Shown piece by piece: positions 62,001-64,000 of a DNA stretch of 64,000 nt (positions are counted from its first letter, which is position 1; each line of letters begins with the position of its first letter). The position numbers and the translations under genes are program-made. Below the pieces are notes generated by a model that had not been told where the DNA came from, ran no database searches, and was given only the letters and a program-made list of their open reading frames with translations. The stretch is from an uncultured Eubacteriales bacterium (GTDB lineage Bacteria > Bacillota > Clostridia > Christensenellales > Aristaeellaceae), in assembly GCA_900550955.1 (NCBI GenBank), contig URUF01000007.1:20642-84641 (forward strand), in the 5' to 3' direction.

Positions 62001-63820
62001 CGCTGGCTGATGGCACGAAGTATACGGGCACGCTGGCTATTAGCCTGATTAGCGGCACAGGCGCGGACGACGTGATCAACGTTGTGTTTGTGAAGGCGCC
62101 CACCACGGTTGAGCGCGGCGGCAGCGCGCAGTTTGACGCGCGCGTGTCCAACTCCATGATGGGTGTGGACTGGAGCTGCTTTACCGCGACCAACTGCGGA
62201 ACGACTATCAAGAACGGCGTGCTGAATGTTTCCGCGACTGAAACCGCCGCCTATGTAAACGTAACCGCCACCTCCATTGATGATCCCTCCAAGAGCGCGA
62301 CGGTGCCGGTGCAGATTGTGGAGCCGGCCAAAACAGCTGAAGCTGCGATCATGAGCCTGGAGCTGGATACGGACGAGTTTGCGGTAGGGCCCGTTGCGGA
62401 GGCGGACGCTATGCTCGGCGCTTCGCTTGCGACCGACCCGAACGTGAAGAGCGTTGACATGAGCGGCCTTATCGATGATGTGGAGAACGCCGCAAAGGAT
62501 GAGGCAACGGAACCCAGCGCTGCCGTTGAACCTGAAAAGGATGCGGAGGGCGAGAAGCAGACGGTTGCGACGATTCCTACCAATAACGGAGTATCCATTA
62601 CCATTGTAGAAGAGAAAGAACTGGGTGGCGAGGAGAAAGAGCCTGCTGTTGACGATGCGCAGGCCAAGGAACCCGAGCAGCCCGATAGCGAGCCGGAAGC
62701 GCCTGCTGGCGATAACGCGGCCGTAGACGGCGGCTTGCAAGATGAGGATAGCAAGCAGCCCGAGCAGGGCGAGCAACCCGAGCAGCCCGATGGCGAGCCG
62801 GAAGCGCCTGCTGGCGATAACACGGCCGTAGACGGCGGCTTGCAGAATGAGGATAGCAAGCAGCCTGAACAGGGCGAGCAACCCGAGCAGGGCGAGCAGC
62901 CCGATGGCGAGCCGGAAGCGCCTGCTGGCGATAACGCGGCCGTAGACGGCAGCTTGCAGAATGAGGATAGCAAGCAGCCTGAACAGGACGAGCAACCCGA
63001 GCAGGGCGAACAATCCGAGCAGCCCGATGGCGAGCCGAAAGCGCCTGCCAGTGACAACGAGGCGGAAGGCGACGGTTCGCAGGATGAGGATACCAAACAG
63101 CCTGCGGAAACGGTAACCTCCGGCATCATCGTTAAGAATGATGACGGAACGATCGTTGAGCAGCGCGAACTGGATGAGAAGCCCACTGGCGAAACGAAGA
63201 CGGAAGAAAACAGCGCTGGCGAGGAAAAACAGGATGCCGCTGCCGGCGACCAGGGTGAAAAAGCAGCCAGCAGCCAGAATGCCCCTGCCAAGAGGGCGGC
63301 GGCGGCCGCGCAGCCCGAGGAGGAACTGGATGACGAGCGCCTTGCCGAGCTGGATAAGCTGGAGCAGAGCATTGTGATCAAGTTTACCAAGGCGGCGGAT
63401 ATGATTGCCCGCGGCAACTACTCCCAGTTCAGCATTGATGTAACGGGCGCGGATAAGACGGGCGCCGTGTGGAGCATTGTAAAGCGCAAGGATGATGTAA
63501 AGCCCACCTCCACCGTGTGCTCGCAGGACGGTAAAGTAACCGTTGGAGCGGACGAGAAGGCCACAAGCTTCTATGTGAAGGTAACGGTTGGCGGAACAAG
63601 CAAGTACCATAAGGTAGTTGTTGTGGAGCCTGTGAAGAAGGAAACTACGCAGACAAATGCGGCTGACGTAGCGCCTGTGAAGACGGATTCTTCCGCGCAG
63701 GATAGCAACGCCGCTTCCACCACGCAGCCCGCCTCCAACCCCAGTGAGGAGGATATGGCGAATCAGGCCGCGCTGGAGGGCAACGACTGCGATATTGACC
63801 CCGTGCTGAACGCGCTGTAA
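59081..63820 (+). CDS. Giant secreted SH3b / Ig-like repeat protein
   Basis: A 1579-residue protein. The signal peptide (ILLIAALLVGVTPLMASVALA) is cleaved near residue 27. Two SH3b units (about 29-92 and 112-171) precede six tandem Ig-like repeats (about 80-85 residues each, roughly 180-690) marked by GDxLxA/T, an early YxW and a GxGxYxG end. Further beta domains follow to about 1090. Next comes an acidic Glu/Pro/Gln-rich linker with tandem repeats, then a last beta domain near 1410-1520. No LPxTG motif, C-terminal membrane span or enzyme motif is seen, so wall attachment likely rests on the SH3b units. GGAGGGATATC precedes the ATG. Confidence 0.85.
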   Translation: MKRFFSILLIAALLVGVTPLMASVALAEDYATVTSDNGYGVRLREGPSKAYRVVAKYDVGTTVVVQQQGIEWSQLRIGSTVGWMMNRYLRFGAVGNTGSTGSTSGAVSGIGTATVTSKNGLRVWLRATEGGKRLQLYRPGTTVTVLARGSKWCHISINGAMGYMMTEFLDFGSTPAPASLQITDVGFNYPLPVTPVAGDVLQATVKPEGATVKYSWKVDGIEQGNTASLNVLRSYVGKKITLTVTGTGAYTGSKSKSTEAVVANRWVTEVKLSKNQPFVGDTLSALLTPSAADVSYSWRVGGSQVSTEATYTVQESDLGKLIQLKVTGKDGWGGVAVCTAGGNVLSNLNLYSVKLSKTQPIVGDVLTATVEPAAATAKYTWTANGEQVATTASYKVGANDLGKVIALKVEGIAPYTGTLSAETGRVAGARLASVSINAPSLVVGSTVYAVPSPADATAAYTWMVDGVAVSGVTGKNFTLAADYVGKKITVKAVGAGVYTGEATSGAVGPVVSDKRITGVKLNNIAPVVGDTLTVDLTPASLNSVKSSLSYVWTIGNETVANTTGSYQVQGSDVGKTIRVRAVGSGDYSGEATSSFTSAVVGSAKVTGVSITNTSTKANASSASPEVGHELKASVSPAQATVTYEWKRGNTVVKAAGSDNTYALTAADKDQQITVTVKGTGNYSDTKSATTAKVVQYKAISGNLSVGDVVAGKTPIKSTSLTIQESKDKKVTMQASIQWMENNLPAEFDQYGHFKPGTTYTAKVTITPASGYSMNGAKITLNGKAATVSGNTASADFPTEGQVAVTDYYISGIQTPVPGAEAKNTTFDTPQYKVSVSWKNVVDGKFDNVTEYTAELTLTPNQGYTLSTVPANVFTVGGASSTTYAAGGSMVVAKFNIKRTVTVSADRTVVELNGTNRPIVQCSASMDNYTGTLTNVEWFVDYATTDGTRMTSDGTLVVGATETVDKNLVARAVVTLADGTKYTGTLAISLISGTGADDVINVVFVKAPTTVERGGSAQFDARVSNSMMGVDWSCFTATNCGTTIKNGVLNVSATETAAYVNVTATSIDDPSKSATVPVQIVEPAKTAEAAIMSLELDTDEFAVGPVAEADAMLGASLATDPNVKSVDMSGLIDDVENAAKDEATEPSAAVEPEKDAEGEKQTVATIPTNNGVSITIVEEKELGGEEKEPAVDDAQAKEPEQPDSEPEAPAGDNAAVDGGLQDEDSKQPEQGEQPEQPDGEPEAPAGDNTAVDGGLQNEDSKQPEQGEQPEQGEQPDGEPEAPAGDNAAVDGSLQNEDSKQPEQDEQPEQGEQSEQPDGEPKAPASDNEAEGDGSQDEDTKQPAETVTSGIIVKNDDGTIVEQRELDEKPTGETKTEENSAGEEKQDAAAGDQGEKAASSQNAPAKRAAAAAQPEEELDDERLAELDKLEQSIVIKFTKAADMIARGNYSQFSIDVTGADKTGAVWSIVKRKDDVKPTSTVCSQDGKVTVGADEKATSFYVKVTVGGTSKYHKVVVVEPVKKETTQTNAADVAPVKTDSSAQDSNAASTTQPASNPSEEDMANQAALEGNDCDIDPVLNAL
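62681..63108 (+). repeat. Four tandem coding repeats of growing length in the giant protein
   Basis: Units beginning CCCGATRGCGAGCCG start at 62681, 62786, 62900 and 63023, giving spacings of 105, 114 and 123 bases. Each step adds 9 bases (three residues such as GEQ/PEQ) and stays in frame. The units are nearly identical at the DNA level, so recent slippage or recombination is likely. Confidence 0.8.
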
Positions 63821-63832
63821 AACCGCTGTTCC

Positions 63833-63864
63833 AATCACCCCATGGTTTAAGCCATGGGGTGATT
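63833..63864 (+). terminator. Hairpin after the giant protein gene
   Basis: AATCACCCCATGG pairs perfectly over 13 bp with CCATGGGGTGATT around a 6-base loop, 12 bases after the stop. No U-tract follows. Confidence 0.6.
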
Positions 63865-63892
63865 CAGACTGTCGATAAACCTATGGGAGGTT

Positions 63893-63997
63893 CGGAGGGC
63901 CGCAGCCCTCCGAGCTGTATTCCGAAACTGACGACATGTGCGTCAGTTTCGGAAGCCTTGCGTAGCAAGGTTTCCTTACGCCGTTCGCCGCCCGGCG
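63893..63997. repeat. Cluster of four perfect hairpins cut by the window end
   Basis: Successive stems: 63893-63912 (8 bp), 63920-63954 (14 bp, TTCCGAAACTGACG arm), 63956-63970 (5 bp) and 63986-63997 (5 bp). Dense structured non-coding DNA of this kind suggests a REP/BIME-like repeat or a mobile element end. Continuation lies outside the window. Confidence 0.6.
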
Positions 63998-64000
63998 AGC

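Noticed and set aside
62681..63108. Possible CRISPR-like repeat array
   Set aside because: The repeats are in frame inside a coding sequence, vary in length and have no unique spacers.
61673..63838. 721-residue open frame on the minus strand, antisense to the giant protein
   Set aside because: Composition and position match a shadow frame; no start signal and no recognisable domain.

Overview
The window reads as a chromosome segment of an endospore-forming, fermentative member of the Clostridia. It carries a full-length SpoIVA, a PrkC-type PASTA kinase with its PP2C phosphatase, YlbF, two proteins with [FeFe]-hydrogenase H-cluster domains, a bifunctional AdhE, and close to consensus sigma-A promoters. 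The DNA is GC-rich by eye and codons favour G or C in the third position, which produces many long antisense shadow frames. I cannot name the genus. There are no rRNA or tRNA genes, CRISPR arrays or recognisable transposases. The genes are dense, often overlap by 1-8 bases, and are mostly housekeeping with a few accessory operons.

Layout. 1-5761: translation and cell-envelope signalling cluster rsmB(partial)-rlmN-prpC-prkC-rsgA-rpe plus a tiny basic ORF. 5790-8714: DEAD-box helicase and MATE exporter. 8862-12775: a secreted DUF3048 protein, a small alarmone synthetase, a short DMT-type membrane protein, an unknown membrane-anchored protein and a TIGR02206 membrane protein. 12760-16855 (minus): a five-SH3 secreted protein, TlyA, an esterase and another secreted protein. 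16925-24642: DUF512 radical SAM protein, Der, a degenerate EAL protein (minus), a PLP enzyme, an unusual HAD-thymidylate kinase fusion and MnmA. 24711-29655: a complete livJHMGF branched-chain amino-acid transporter with strong hairpins after livJ. 29722-35121: S51 peptidase, AI-2E family protein, phospholipase-D-like protein, a small basic protein and SpoIVA.

46403-35091 (minus) looks like one 11-kb transcription unit. It runs from a perfect promoter and operator through a ROK repressor, a TIM-barrel isomerase, a sugar-binding protein, two LplB/LplC-like permeases, a GldA/GldF/GldG-like ABC module, a DUF4340 protein and a Gfo/Idh/MocA dehydrogenase. 46471-50329: YlbF, MltG, a U32 peptidase, YajC and a TIGR04086 membrane protein.

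50427-58630 (minus) is the most interesting region. An H-cluster/ferredoxin protein, a SpoIIE-type Ser/Thr phosphatase, a second H-cluster protein carrying a PAS domain, and a 2Fe-2S thioredoxin-like protein form one unit. It lies directly downstream of a phosphotransferase-fold kinase and AdhE. A Rex-like operator lies in the adhE leader. Together these look like a redox or H2 sensing relay tied to ethanol fermentation. The window ends with a 1579-residue secreted SH3/Ig-like repeat protein and a cluster of perfect hairpins cut off by the window edge.
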